Of a stretch of DNA of 64,000 bases, positions 1 through 9,691 are shown in pieces; the first letter of the stretch is position 1; each line of letters opens with the position of its first letter. Source of the DNA: DATFVA01 sp963771705 (lineage in GTDB: Bacteria > Bacteroidota > Ignavibacteria > Ignavibacteriales > Ignavibacteriaceae). The DNA lies in the NCBI GenBank assembly GCA_963771705.1, contig CAVYUP010000005.1:248001-312000 (forward strand). The letters run 5' to 3'. Both the position numbers and the translations under genes were made by a program. The notes beneath the pieces were generated by a model. It had not been told where the DNA came from. It worked only from the letters and a program-made list of their open reading frames with translations, and did not search any database.

Positions 1-1
1 T

Positions 2-1108
2 GTTTTTTTAAAACAGGATGATAGCCTTGTGCAAACAATAAATCTAAACGGTCCTGATACACTGCTCTATGTCGATTCTCTTCTTCCAAATCATACATAT
101 TCTTTTAAGTCTTCGGTCAGCAGTTCTCAGCCTTCAATTGAGAGCAACGAAATTAACATTAGAACACTTGATACTACAAGCCACAATTTCACCTGGCAGG
201 CTTATACTTTTGGCGGAACAGCCGGAAGCAGCACTCTTTATGATGTTGCAATAATAGATGAGAATAATATCTGGGCTGTAGGTGCGATTTATGTCGCGGA
301 TACATCCCAGAATGGCTACACACTGTATAATGCGGTGCATTGGAATGGAAGCCAATGGGAATTGAAGAGAGTATATTTTCCCACAGTCTGTGGTTCAACA
401 AGCCAAACTTCATATCCAGCGAGTGCTATCTTTGCCTTTGATAATGGTGAAATTTGGATAAGCTCTTCGGGTGATAAAGTTGCAATTCTCCGAAATGGTT
501 TACAGATAAATAAATTCTGTATGCCCTGGTCTTTCTCAATAAATAAAATCTGGGGAAATTCTAGTAAAGACTTATATGTGGTTGGAAATAATGGAAATAT
601 TGTTCACTACCAAAACGGGCAGTGGAGCAGAATTGAAAGCGGAACGGATCTGAATATTGGAGATATTTGGGGAATACCAGATAATAATGGTGGATATAAT
701 AAATATCTGGCAGCAGATAATTCTTTGTTAATTATCAACGATGGAAATGACTTGCAAAGTGTAAATACTGAATCAGGTCATTCGTTGTCTTCAATATGGG
801 GTAGAACCGTTAGGCTTATTTATACAGCAGGAGGAAATGGAGTAAGCTTATATAAAAATTTTAAATGGGAAAAAGTTTACCGGGCAGATGTCAATACAAT
901 TTACTTTATCAGAGGAAGTGATTTTAATAATGTTTTTGGCCTAAGTTCAACATATTCAATGTTACATTTTAATGGTTACACCTGGCAATATGTCATTCCG
1001 GTTACCAATAATATTTACCTGAGGACGGATGTCAAAACCAATACGATAGCTGCCGTAGGATGGCAAGGAGAAAAAGCAGTTGTAACATTTATTAAAAGGA
1101 ATAAATAG
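2..1108 (+). CDS. Secreted beta-propeller-like protein, 5'-truncated by the window edge
   Basis: The reading frame is open to the left edge (no stop from base 2), so the GTG at 29 is probably internal and the N-terminus lies outside the window. The protein repeats short units of the type 'D-I-W..nnn-VYVVG', 'IVHYQNGQWSRI' and 'SIWGRT', with a Trp-Gly or Val-Gly turn every 40-50 residues, as in WD40/kelch-like propellers of the photosystem II assembly-factor type. The first 50 visible residues look like a fibronectin III strand pattern. It is a paralog of the lipoprotein at 40510: both share the 'TSH(N/D)(F/Y)TW' linker followed by 'LYDV...DENN(I/V)(W/Y)AVG' in the same order. As in that copy, a T9SS-secreted protein gene follows on the same strand. 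No enzymatic motif is seen and the function is unknown. Confidence 0.75.
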   Translation, partial: VFLKQDDSLVQTINLNGPDTLLYVDSLLPNHTYSFKSSVSSSQPSIESNEINIRTLDTTSHNFTWQAYTFGGTAGSSTLYDVAIIDENNIWAVGAIYVADTSQNGYTLYNAVHWNGSQWELKRVYFPTVCGSTSQTSYPASAIFAFDNGEIWISSSGDKVAILRNGLQINKFCMPWSFSINKIWGNSSKDLYVVGNNGNIVHYQNGQWSRIESGTDLNIGDIWGIPDNNGGYNKYLAADNSLLIINDGNDLQSVNTESGHSLSSIWGRTVRLIYTAGGNGVSLYKNFKWEKVYRADVNTIYFIRGSDFNNVFGLSSTYSMLHFNGYTWQYVIPVTNNIYLRTDVKTNTIAAVGWQGEKAVVTFIKRNK

Positions 1109-1133
1109 TGAGGTAAGAACCAAAATAAAAAAC

Positions 1134-1163
1134 ACTATCCCGATGCTGGTACACCGGGATAGT
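1134..1163 (+). terminator. Hairpin after the propeller gene
   Basis: ACTATCCCG (1134-1142) pairs with CGGGATAGT (1155-1163) across a 12-nt loop, 26 bases after the stop codon at 1108. There is no T-run directly behind it, so termination is plausible but not certain. Confidence 0.4.
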
Positions 1164-1289
1164 TAAGATACAAACAAATCAAGGTTATTTGGGTTATTAA
1201 CAGCCTGGTAAGCTGTATTCTGCCTTTTTTTGTCTGCATCCAAATATAACCAAACCATTCATTTTAATAAATAAACAAAGAGGTGAGAT

Positions 1290-4200
1290 GTGAATAAATT
1301 TCTTATTCTACTCCTAATGGTTTTAGTTATTTGGAAAGGAATGCTGACTGCTCAACAAAATCAATGTGTTTTGCAGGGGACTCATAAAAATGCTTTTACC
1401 GTAGTTCCCGCTCCTTCAATTTTTGCATACAGTACAAGTTTGAAGAAAACGGCAACAGCGAACATTCAAACACACTATAATGTCGACAATCCGCCGCCAA
1501 TAAATGTTTGGCCTGCTGTTGAAAGAGCTGTTGAAATATGGAAATATCTGATTAGAACTTCTTTTTACCAAACAATAACAATTGATGTGAGCTGGAAGGA
1601 TTTAGGTTACAACAGTTCAGTTGGATATACATTGGCTCAATGTGGACCGACTTCTTTTTATAATTCATCTTCACTCCCCAACCCGGAAACACAGTATCCA
1701 ATTGCCCTTGCAGAATATTTATTGGAGCAAAACTTAAACGGAAGCAACTATGAAATGTCTTTGACGATTAACTCTAATGATAGTGTAGACTGGGTTCTGG
1801 AAACTGATGGTATTCCTGTTGAGAACAGACCTGACCTGGTTACCGTTATCCTCCACGAAATTGCCCACGGTCTTGCATTTAATAGTTCCTTTTCAGTTAA
1901 TGGAAGCCTGGGCTATAAGGGAATTGATAGTTTCGCAGTTAATCTTTCCGGCTCTTATCCAACTGCTTATGACAGGTTTGGGGTAATAGATAGTTACTAT
2001 CCAAATTTAGACCTGTTAATTAATGATCCGGATGCTTCTTCAGAATTAAAGGCTGATTTAACGAGTGATACAGTTTTTTTCAATGGTGATAATGCCTGGA
2101 TTCAGAATGGTGAATACCATTTACCCAAGTTATGGGTTCCGCATAGCTGGGAGGGAGGCTCAAGTTTTACACATTTGGATGATCATAGGTTTCCCGCCGG
2201 CAATAGTAACTCTTTAATGACCCATCAAACTGATAATGCTGAAGTTATTCATTCTCCCGGAGAAGTGGGACTAGCAATCCTCCAGGATGTTGGCTGGCAG
2301 GTTAACCGTCTTGCAACTTTTCTTCACCCGCAGCCGGGAATTGCACTTCAAAAAGGAGCTGCTGACACAATTAGATGGACCGATAATGCAGGCGGAGCTT
2401 TTATACTAAAACTACTAGATCAATATGATGTGGTAAAATTAACGATTTGCAATTTGGGGAGTGCAAATATAGGGATGAATTATTATTCCTGGATTGTGCC
2501 TTCAAATGTGTCAAATGGCAGCTACAAAATAAGAATTGAATCTGTTAATGATGGAAATTTCGGGGTGACTACACTATTTACTATTACAGACCAGCCCCAG
2601 GTTGCCCCTCCGGTTTTCAGTCCGTCCCCCGGATGGTATGAAGATCCTATCTCGGTTACAGCTTCGTGCATAACTACCGGAGCAACTGTAAGATATACCA
2701 CTAACGGGAATGAACCAACCGGGAGTTCTCCCGTCTTCCCTTCTTCATTACCAGTTTCCACTCTGACTACTATCAGGGCAAAGGGATTCAAAACAGGAAT
2801 GCTTCCGAGTGCTACTACTGTTGCTACCTATAGTATTGGTGAGATACTTGCTTCGCCTGAAATAAACCCGGGAAATGGAACGTATGTCCAAAATACTCTT
2901 ATAAATATAAGCTGGCTTTCAAATCTAAGATGCTATGCCAATATCACCTGGGACGGGTCTGAACCAGAAGACCCTGCTGTAGTCCCTTATGAGCTTAATC
3001 ATAATAATTATCATGTTTATAGCGGTAGCATAGGCATAATCAAAATTAAAGCAAGAACTTGGAGGGAAAATAATGGTAATAACGAATGGAGCAATTTGGT
3101 AGAAAGAACATATAATATAATTCAGGGTGTTGTAATTAAGCAGCTTGATGCATCTTCCACTCCTTTTGGCCAGGCTGCTTACTGGAATAATAATGCGTGG
3201 AATTATGTTAATCCTGATCAGGCGGTTGCATTAAATGAAAATCAAAATCATTTCCTTTCCTCTGAGCAATTTAAATCCGGTACTCATCAAAAATATAATT
3301 ATTGGGAGGATAATCTTGCCAGCACCAATAATTGGTATCGTAATTGGGATACAGCATCCGTTTATTCTAACACCAGTTTCATCCAATCGCGTTTTTTCCC
3401 AACATATGGCGGGGTTTCAATTAAGAATTCACTTGAAGGAACAACAATTACAGGGGGGAGTATTTTTTTTAAAGATCCTTGGTTAACAGATTTCAGTGAG
3501 CAGCCCTATGGAAGAAGAAACCGTGGATTAGATGCAGACTTCAAACAGAGACCATCCCCATTTTACCTGGATTATGGTACAGGTTATGGAACAGATACAA
3601 CAAAAGGTGTCTTCCTTGGTCAAGAAATAGCTTCAGGAAATCCTTATTACTCCGTGCAGGCAATAAATTCACAGACGATTCCTTTGGATGCCTCGATTGG
3701 GGCAAGGAACTTTATTTTTCATAATTGGTCTGTCAATCCTTCAGGCGGCGTTTCATTTCAAGATTCTAGTTCAGCCTCAACAGGAATAGTTTTTAACGAT
3801 GATGGGGCAGAAATAATTGCAAAACTTAAAGGACAGGGCTTATCTGATGATCAAAATGCTTATTCATCAGGGAGCCAAAGGAAGTTCATTAAATCTTCCG
3901 ATGGAATGCCCGTAAGCGTATATAGTAGTATGGGCGATATCTGGCTGGAGGTAAAACCTTACTCTTCCTGGATCATAAATGGAGGAACTCCAATTAACTC
4001 AGATCTTGCCAAAAGTCCCTCACTCGATTATGCTTCATATTCATATCAGGGAGGGGAGCCGGTTCACGAACTGCTGGTTGTATTCCAGCAGAGATCAGGG
4101 AATAATTCCAATATTGTTATAAAATATTATGAGCAGCTCTCGGCTCTTCAAAATATGTCCTGGTGGATTCTCAAAGACACTTACTCTTTTACTGCGGTAA

Positions 4201-5795
4201 CAGGTCATTATGATGATTTTGACTGCACCCCTGTTATTTCATTCAATCCAATAGTACAGGATTTCAAACTGGTATACAGAGGCTTGGATGGATTATATTT
4301 GAAAACCGGGTCAATAAGACCAAGCAATATGCCTCCCCCCGGTGGGACAACAGGTATTATAAGCATAGATCCTCCTGTAAAGATTGTAGGAACCAGTGCA
4401 ACTTCAAAAAGCCCCTCGATTTATACAACAAAAACTGACAATCTAAATCCTTGTAGAGTTCTTGCCTGGGAAGATCAGAATGCAATAAAATACAGCGATC
4501 ACATACCATTTACTATAAATGATATACAGACGATCTCCACTGGGGATGGTTTCTCTACAAGAAAAAATCCTTCCATTGTTGTAATGGATGATCACTCTGC
4601 TAAGGTAGTCTGGAGAGCAGAAAGAAATTACTACCCTGATGAGGGGATTAGTTCCTTCCGGCAGTCAGCAATAATATTTAAAGACCCTGATATTGGCGGA
4701 TTCAGTCAGTTTGGTTCAAATGTAGGCAATCCAAATATAAACAGAGCAAATAATGGAAGTTTCTTTGCTTTTGCCTGGAGCGAAAACGATGGGGCAACGA
4801 ATAAATTTACTGATAATAATCTCAGCGGTTATTGGACAATGCCCAATAATACCGGCAAAGACGTGCAAATATCCAATGGGACAAATAAATTCTCTATGTA
4901 TGCCGAATCCTTTAACTCTTCTATTGCGCCTCATTATTTTAAGACTTCACCAAACCTGGCATCAATGCAGTATGAAACCATTACCCCCGGTATTGACGGC
5001 CCAGCAATCGGCAGGGAAGGCATAATATCAGCCGGACACACTCAATTCTTCTTCAACTTTGGGGATATCAGTGTAGCCGACAGCAGCATCGGCTTTATTC
5101 CGCTTCCCCAGCATCCATCATACGATTCAGTCGAGGTATTGAATGAATATTCACTTACCGAACCTTTTAATATCTATGACGGCATTGATTTTATGTACTC
5201 GATATTATATGGGACAACAGATTCTACCGGTGCGGCAGCTTTGCTTGTTGACGGAAATTATGTGTCATATAGCTTATACTTGGTTGATGATGCAACCGGT
5301 GAGGTAATCGCTCCTCTTGATAATGTCGTGTTTGAAGAAGGGAATATCTTTCAGTATGCCAACATCAGGTATCAGCTGGAAACCACAGGTTTGGGGAACA
5401 GAAGAGTAAGAATGAAGCTCGTAGCAGCTAATAACTTTGAAGCAGAATATTCACTAAATGAAAGTTATACAGATGGAAGTGAAACATTAGAGAAAGCTTT
5501 AATAAAGAAGAAAAAAGCCATTGCACCCATTACCGAATACGCAATTGCACAGAACTTCCCGAATCCATTCAACCCGGCAACAACGATAAACTATCAGATA
5601 CCTCAGACAGGATTTGTAACACTTAAGATATATGATATACTCGGGAAAGAAGTCACGACACTTGTCAACGAGCAGAAGAATCAGGGAAGATACTCGATTA
5701 ACTTTGATGCCTCGAGACAGGCAAGCGGTGTTTACATATACCAGCTTCGCGTTAATGACTATGTGAGCTCGAAGAAGATGTTATTATTGAAATAA
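1290..5795 (+). CDS. Giant secreted zinc metalloprotease with T9SS C-terminal sorting domain
   Basis: The GTG start at 1290 is fixed by a good ribosome site (AAAGAGGTG, 1278-1286). Residues 1-21 form a signal peptide. A zincin motif HEIAH lies at residues 189-193, continuing as HGLAF, and about 130 residues later comes 'GLAILQDVGW', a typical tail of secreted zincin domains in this group. Near residues 440-520 a 'YTTNGNEPTGSSPVF' stretch matches the chitobiase C-terminal-type Ig domain, followed by a second, weaker copy. The long middle is beta-rich and unassigned. The last 80 residues are a textbook type IX sorting domain (NPFNPATTINYQ, LKIYDILGKEV, SGVYIYQL, SSKKMLLLK), so the protein should be exported and attached or released by T9SS. 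The C-terminal 80 residues are nearly identical to those encoded at 43330-43564. The substrate is unknown. Confidence 0.85.
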   Translation: MNKFLILLLMVLVIWKGMLTAQQNQCVLQGTHKNAFTVVPAPSIFAYSTSLKKTATANIQTHYNVDNPPPINVWPAVERAVEIWKYLIRTSFYQTITIDVSWKDLGYNSSVGYTLAQCGPTSFYNSSSLPNPETQYPIALAEYLLEQNLNGSNYEMSLTINSNDSVDWVLETDGIPVENRPDLVTVILHEIAHGLAFNSSFSVNGSLGYKGIDSFAVNLSGSYPTAYDRFGVIDSYYPNLDLLINDPDASSELKADLTSDTVFFNGDNAWIQNGEYHLPKLWVPHSWEGGSSFTHLDDHRFPAGNSNSLMTHQTDNAEVIHSPGEVGLAILQDVGWQVNRLATFLHPQPGIALQKGAADTIRWTDNAGGAFILKLLDQYDVVKLTICNLGSANIGMNYYSWIVPSNVSNGSYKIRIESVNDGNFGVTTLFTITDQPQVAPPVFSPSPGWYEDPISVTASCITTGATVRYTTNGNEPTGSSPVFPSSLPVSTLTTIRAKGFKTGMLPSATTVATYSIGEILASPEINPGNGTYVQNTLINISWLSNLRCYANITWDGSEPEDPAVVPYELNHNNYHVYSGSIGIIKIKARTWRENNGNNEWSNLVERTYNIIQGVVIKQLDASSTPFGQAAYWNNNAWNYVNPDQAVALNENQNHFLSSEQFKSGTHQKYNYWEDNLASTNNWYRNWDTASVYSNTSFIQSRFFPTYGGVSIKNSLEGTTITGGSIFFKDPWLTDFSEQPYGRRNRGLDADFKQRPSPFYLDYGTGYGTDTTKGVFLGQEIASGNPYYSVQAINSQTIPLDASIGARNFIFHNWSVNPSGGVSFQDSSSASTGIVFNDDGAEIIAKLKGQGLSDDQNAYSSGSQRKFIKSSDGMPVSVYSSMGDIWLEVKPYSSWIINGGTPINSDLAKSPSLDYASYSYQGGEPVHELLVVFQQRSGNNSNIVIKYYEQLSALQNMSWWILKDTYSFTAVTGHYDDFDCTPVISFNPIVQDFKLVYRGLDGLYLKTGSIRPSNMPPPGGTTGIISIDPPVKIVGTSATSKSPSIYTTKTDNLNPCRVLAWEDQNAIKYSDHIPFTINDIQTISTGDGFSTRKNPSIVVMDDHSAKVVWRAERNYYPDEGISSFRQSAIIFKDPDIGGFSQFGSNVGNPNINRANNGSFFAFAWSENDGATNKFTDNNLSGYWTMPNNTGKDVQISNGTNKFSMYAESFNSSIAPHYFKTSPNLASMQYETITPGIDGPAIGREGIISAGHTQFFFNFGDISVADSSIGFIPLPQHPSYDSVEVLNEYSLTEPFNIYDGIDFMYSILYGTTDSTGAAALLVDGNYVSYSLYLVDDATGEVIAPLDNVVFEEGNIFQYANIRYQLETTGLGNRRVRMKLVAANNFEAEYSLNESYTDGSETLEKALIKKKKAIAPITEYAIAQNFPNPFNPATTINYQIPQTGFVTLKIYDILGKEVTTLVNEQKNQGRYSINFDASRQASGVYIYQLRVNDYVSSKKMLLLK

Positions 5796-5821
5796 TGGAT
5801 TAACAGTTGAGGTGAATAAAG

Positions 5822-5850
5822 AAGAGGCTGCCCAATTGCAGCCTCTTTTC
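5822..5850. terminator. Bidirectional terminator between the metalloprotease and HU genes
   Basis: AAGAGGCTGC (5822-5831) and GCAGCCTCTT (5838-5847) form a perfect 10-bp stem with a 6-nt loop. It ends in a short T-run on the plus strand and is preceded by A-rich sequence. The two flanking genes converge on it. Confidence 0.8.
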
Positions 5851-5864
5851 ATTTCAGGATAAGA

Positions 5865-6164
5865 TTATTTTTTCTTTGGAGGAACTACGGCGTCTTTTGC
5901 CTGCTTTGCAATTCTGAACTTCAGAGTTTTCTTTGCAGGTATTACCATTGTTTCGCCGGTAGCGGGATTTCTTCCCATTCTTTTCTTTCTGTCAACAACC
6001 AGCAGTTTACCAAGTCCCGGAATTACAAAAGATTTTTTGGCTTCTTTGTAAGACAAATTAACTAACTCATCCAGAAACTGACCGGCTAATTTTTTGGTGG
6101 TTCCGGTCTTCTTTGAAAGATGGTCAAGAATCTGACCTTTGGTCATTGGTTTGTTATTGGCCAT
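5865..6164 (-). CDS. HU-family DNA-binding protein
   Basis: At 99 residues it has the usual length of the HU/IHF family, a small dimeric nucleoid protein that bends DNA. The beta-arm signature is GRNPATGE (residues 66-73), followed by 'IPAKKTLKFRIAKQAKDAV', the normal C-terminal helix. Two departures from the average HU are visible: the first 7 residues are an extension before the 'MTKGQIL' that usually starts the family, and the protein ends in a short PPKKK basic tail. The gene stands alone, divergent from the TonB-receptor-like gene and convergent with the metalloprotease gene. Which HU paralog this is cannot be told from the window. Confidence 0.95.
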   Translation of the reverse strand: MANNKPMTKGQILDHLSKKTGTTKKLAGQFLDELVNLSYKEAKKSFVIPGLGKLLVVDRKKRMGRNPATGETMVIPAKKTLKFRIAKQAKDAVVPPKKK

Positions 6165-6358
6165 AGTATGTCCTCTCTTTTAATTGTTTGAATAACTCTG
6201 TGCGAAATTTATAAATTTTTGATTCTAAACAAAAATAGAATTCCCTGTTTTTAAAAATTATTATAGCCTCTATCCAGGCCCTCTGACGGGGCTTTTGTGG
6301 CTTATCTCTTATTTATTTATTTTTTCACTTAGCTTAATAAAAAGAGTGCAGTCCCTAT

Positions 6359-8293
6359 ATGATGAAGCGGTTTGGCTTGTTCCTGTTTTTGGTCTCTGCG
6401 GTAATTGCATATGCGCAAACAAAAGATTCGGTGTATGTCGATACCACCAGGGCGGGGGTGATCGATACTGTCGCTGCGGATACATCTGGACTTCTCAGCG
6501 CTGCAAAGGAACTGGCAAAAGCAGATACTATAGAGCCGAAATATCAAAATCCGTTTTATCCGGAAAGTCGGTTTATAGACAGAAAAGAAATAAATTTTCT
6601 CGATTACAGGTATACCGGGGATCTGTTCGAACCCTTTGGACTTAGCTTCCTCAGGAACTATGGTTTCATAGGCCATCCAAATGAGCTCAATCTTTACGGT
6701 ACCAGTGATGTGGGATATTATGAGAACGGGATATACGTGAATAACAGGAGTTCGGGAAATTATAACCTCAACCTGATGTCTTCTGAGATGATTGATTCAA
6801 TTGAAATTATTCCCTCACCCCGGGGATTTCTATACGGACCGGTGAGCCATCCTGTGAGCGTCAATTTTCTCGAAAGGGATATGCTGGCGGTCAGGCCTTA
6901 TACCAGGATTAAATATTATGAGGGTCCCGCAGGGGAGGCGTTTATCGACGCGATTTTCAGTTCGATCATCTTTAAAGATTTTTCTTTGACGGTAGAAATT
7001 GCTAACAGGAAAGTTGATCTGAGCTATGCGAACAGCAATTTCAGCATCTGGCAGGGAGGCGCTCATCTGAAATATCTCATTTCCAACAGGGTTAACCTGA
7101 CAGCTTCCTACCGATACAATGACTATGACGCAGGTCTGAATGGAGGTATGGATGTCGACAGTGTTACACAGGCAGGATTAAATCTGACTTCGGTACTCTA
7201 TGACGAAAGATCTGCTCCGGTTTATTATACCCAGAGGCGACTTAATATCCATCAGCATAATCTTGGCTTAAGATTGTTAGCCGATCCCATAAAGAATTCG
7301 CGGACGGACCTGAGCTTATACTACCGGTTCAGCGACGATGAGATAAGTAATCCTCCTGATGTTTTAAGCTACCCCCGCAAAAATAAAGATAAAGCAGGCG
7401 GTGCGTTATTAAAGCAGGACCTGAGCTTAGCCTTCGCAGATCTTCAGGTACTTGCCCAATATGAGAGAACTAATTATAAATATATCGTTCCCGGAACAAT
7501 ATCGGAATATGACTCTGACTACTTCAGCCTTTCTCCGGTATTTAGTCTAAACCTGCTCGACAGCACTATCATTCCCGCGGCATATTATAAGTTCCAGAAT
7601 ATTAGCAGTGGCGGTTCAGCATCATACAATGGACTTGGATTCGATATTACTCTTAATCTTCCTGGTAACCTGAAACTCTACGGAGGTTATTCGAATTATA
7701 AATCGGCCGGACTCAGCGATAATGTTAATACTATCGAATTATCAGGCTATTACCATAATGAGTTTCTGAATCTGGGAATTAACTTTATCAACCGGAGCGA
7801 AAGCTTCGCTTCTGTTTATTCCATCCCTTACCTGGCTGAACAGAATTATTACCTCGATCTCGCCGCCTCTATGATCGGCGGGAACGCTTCGATAAGGATC
7901 TGGAAGATACTCCTTGAAGGCAGTTCCTGGTATGACCTTTCAGACCATAATTCATTCGGAAGTCAGCCTGCCTATTCAATAGCTGCACCAAAAATTAAAT
8001 TCAGAGGGGGAATATACCTGGATGGGTATTTCTTTGCCGATAACCTCAACCTGAAAACAGGTTTTGCCTTTAACTATAACTCGAAACAGAGAGTCTATTC
8101 ATCGGGACAGGAAACTATCCTTGCGGATCAATTCGCTACTATTGACTTTACACTCGCCGGCGAGATTCAAAAGGTGGCTATCGTATATTTTACATGGGAG
8201 AATCTGCTTGATGAAACATATTATATAGTTCCTTATTATCCTATGTACAGAAGAGGGATACGCTTTGGAGTATCCTGGGAACTATTTAATTAA
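6359..8293 (+). CDS. TonB-dependent receptor-like outer membrane beta-barrel
   Basis: The first 19 residues are a signal peptide ending in AYAQ; the second codon is also ATG, so translation may start one codon later. A plug-like segment at about residues 80-175 contains 'NELNLYGTSDVGYYENGIYVNNR' in short form and 'MIDSIEIIPSPRGFLYGP', which corresponds to the plug motif 'v..IEVlrGP.s.lyG'. After it come some 450 residues of alternating amphipathic strands (NLTASYRYNDYD, LKLYGGYSNY and others), ending 'RRGIRFGVSWELFN', an aromatic-terminal outer-membrane strand. At 644 residues it is shorter than most TonB receptors. No TonB box and no carboxypeptidase-like domain are evident, so the transported ligand and energy coupling are unknown. 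Confidence 0.75.
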   Translation: MMKRFGLFLFLVSAVIAYAQTKDSVYVDTTRAGVIDTVAADTSGLLSAAKELAKADTIEPKYQNPFYPESRFIDRKEINFLDYRYTGDLFEPFGLSFLRNYGFIGHPNELNLYGTSDVGYYENGIYVNNRSSGNYNLNLMSSEMIDSIEIIPSPRGFLYGPVSHPVSVNFLERDMLAVRPYTRIKYYEGPAGEAFIDAIFSSIIFKDFSLTVEIANRKVDLSYANSNFSIWQGGAHLKYLISNRVNLTASYRYNDYDAGLNGGMDVDSVTQAGLNLTSVLYDERSAPVYYTQRRLNIHQHNLGLRLLADPIKNSRTDLSLYYRFSDDEISNPPDVLSYPRKNKDKAGGALLKQDLSLAFADLQVLAQYERTNYKYIVPGTISEYDSDYFSLSPVFSLNLLDSTIIPAAYYKFQNISSGGSASYNGLGFDITLNLPGNLKLYGGYSNYKSAGLSDNVNTIELSGYYHNEFLNLGINFINRSESFASVYSIPYLAEQNYYLDLAASMIGGNASIRIWKILLEGSSWYDLSDHNSFGSQPAYSIAAPKIKFRGGIYLDGYFFADNLNLKTGFAFNYNSKQRVYSSGQETILADQFATIDFTLAGEIQKVAIVYFTWENLLDETYYIVPYYPMYRRGIRFGVSWELFN

Positions 8294-8310
8294 GTATCCT
8301 TGCCGATAAG

Positions 8311-9678
8311 TTGAAATCCTTAAATCTATATAACCGGAAATCATTTTTACTTCTTCTAACAGCCGGCATTTTTCTCGAAACGCTATATATATTCTTTGCC
8401 CTTAACAACGGAGAAGGTGACATAGGGTTATATATGTTTATTTATTTTGAAACCTTTATCATTTTCTTCTTCGGATACTATATACTGCACAAAGCCTCAC
8501 CCGGTGCAGGTGGTAATCCTTCTTTTCTGAGAAAACTTTTCAGCGGCTCCGATTCTCAGGAATTAAACTTTACTCTTCCAGCAATTATAATTCTCTTCGG
8601 AATTTTATTCAGGGCAACCCTTATCCCCACAGCGCCGACAACGTCACCTGATGTCTACAGGTATATCTGGGAAGGCAAAGTTATTTATAACGGGTATAAT
8701 CCTTATGAATATTCACCCGATGCCGGGCAGTTGTCTGATCTGCGGGACGACCTATATACAAAGGTTACTTTCAAGAATCTGCCTACGATCTATCCGCCCG
8801 CTGCACAGATTATTTTCCTAGCATCGTACAGTCTTACAGGCAATAGCCTGACGGGATTAAAACTGATCTACCTGCTCTGTGAAATCATTACGATGATTTT
8901 CCTTGTGAAACTTTTAACATTGAAGGGGAGGAACCCCAACCTTGTAATGCTGTATGCATGGCTGCCTCTCCCGGTAATGGAGTATTTTGTTAATGCCCAT
9001 ATTGATGCGGCTGGAATAATGTTCTTTATTATGTTTCTCTATTTTCTTGAGAAAGGGAAGATGCTTCCTTCAGTTATTATGTTCGCGTTGTCTTTCCTTA
9101 CCAAACTTTATCCGGTATTTCTGATTCCGCTGCTAGTAAAGAAGTTAAGAGCGCAGAAGTTTTTGTATTTCATCATGATTTTTATTTTCATTTCCGTATT
9201 GTTCTATTATCCTTTCTTTAATGGCAGTCAGTCAGTAACTAAAATGTTAAGTATCTACGCGAATAAGTGGGAATTCAATGCCTCCGTCTACTACCTGCTC
9301 ACGGCAGTTCTTCCCGACAGAGAAACGGCAAGACTCATTTGCGGGATCCTGCTCTTCATTTCTATCGGCACCATTGCAAGCTATTATAAGGATTTTGTGA
9401 AAGGATCTTTCGGAGTGCTCCTGGCTGTAGTTATATTATCCCCGGTATTGTACCCATGGTACCTTGGATGGATAAGCACCGTGAATCCATTTGCGGGATT
9501 TATCTCAGTTTTAAGTCTTATGTTTACAATAAATCTTTCTAATTTCACGCCCCTTGGTAAAGTGTGGCATGAGTACTTTCCTATAATATTCACAGAGTAT
9601 GCTGTCTTCTTTGTTCTGTTCGCTTATGATCTCTACCATCAGAGAACCGGGAAAACCTTCAAAGATCTTCTAAAATAA
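8311..9678 (+). CDS. GT-C (GT87/mannosyltransferase-like) membrane glycosyltransferase
   Basis: The 455-residue polytopic protein has about ten or more hydrophobic segments. After the third segment comes a lumenal loop 'SPDVYRYIWEGKVIYNGYNPY', the acidic-loop signature of polyprenyl-phosphate-sugar dependent GT-C enzymes (GT87/DUF2029 type), followed by 'TIYPPAAQ'. Such enzymes add hexoses to lipid or polymer acceptors on the outer face of the membrane. The start is TTG at 8311, 18 bases after the stop of the barrel gene; no ATG fits better. The short gap suggests co-transcription with the barrel gene. Donor and acceptor cannot be read from sequence. Confidence 0.7.
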   Translation: MKSLNLYNRKSFLLLLTAGIFLETLYIFFALNNGEGDIGLYMFIYFETFIIFFFGYYILHKASPGAGGNPSFLRKLFSGSDSQELNFTLPAIIILFGILFRATLIPTAPTTSPDVYRYIWEGKVIYNGYNPYEYSPDAGQLSDLRDDLYTKVTFKNLPTIYPPAAQIIFLASYSLTGNSLTGLKLIYLLCEIITMIFLVKLLTLKGRNPNLVMLYAWLPLPVMEYFVNAHIDAAGIMFFIMFLYFLEKGKMLPSVIMFALSFLTKLYPVFLIPLLVKKLRAQKFLYFIMIFIFISVLFYYPFFNGSQSVTKMLSIYANKWEFNASVYYLLTAVLPDRETARLICGILLFISIGTIASYYKDFVKGSFGVLLAVVILSPVLYPWYLGWISTVNPFAGFISVLSLMFTINLSNFTPLGKVWHEYFPIIFTEYAVFFVLFAYDLYHQRTGKTFKDLLK

Positions 9679-9691
9679 TCTTATCATTCGT

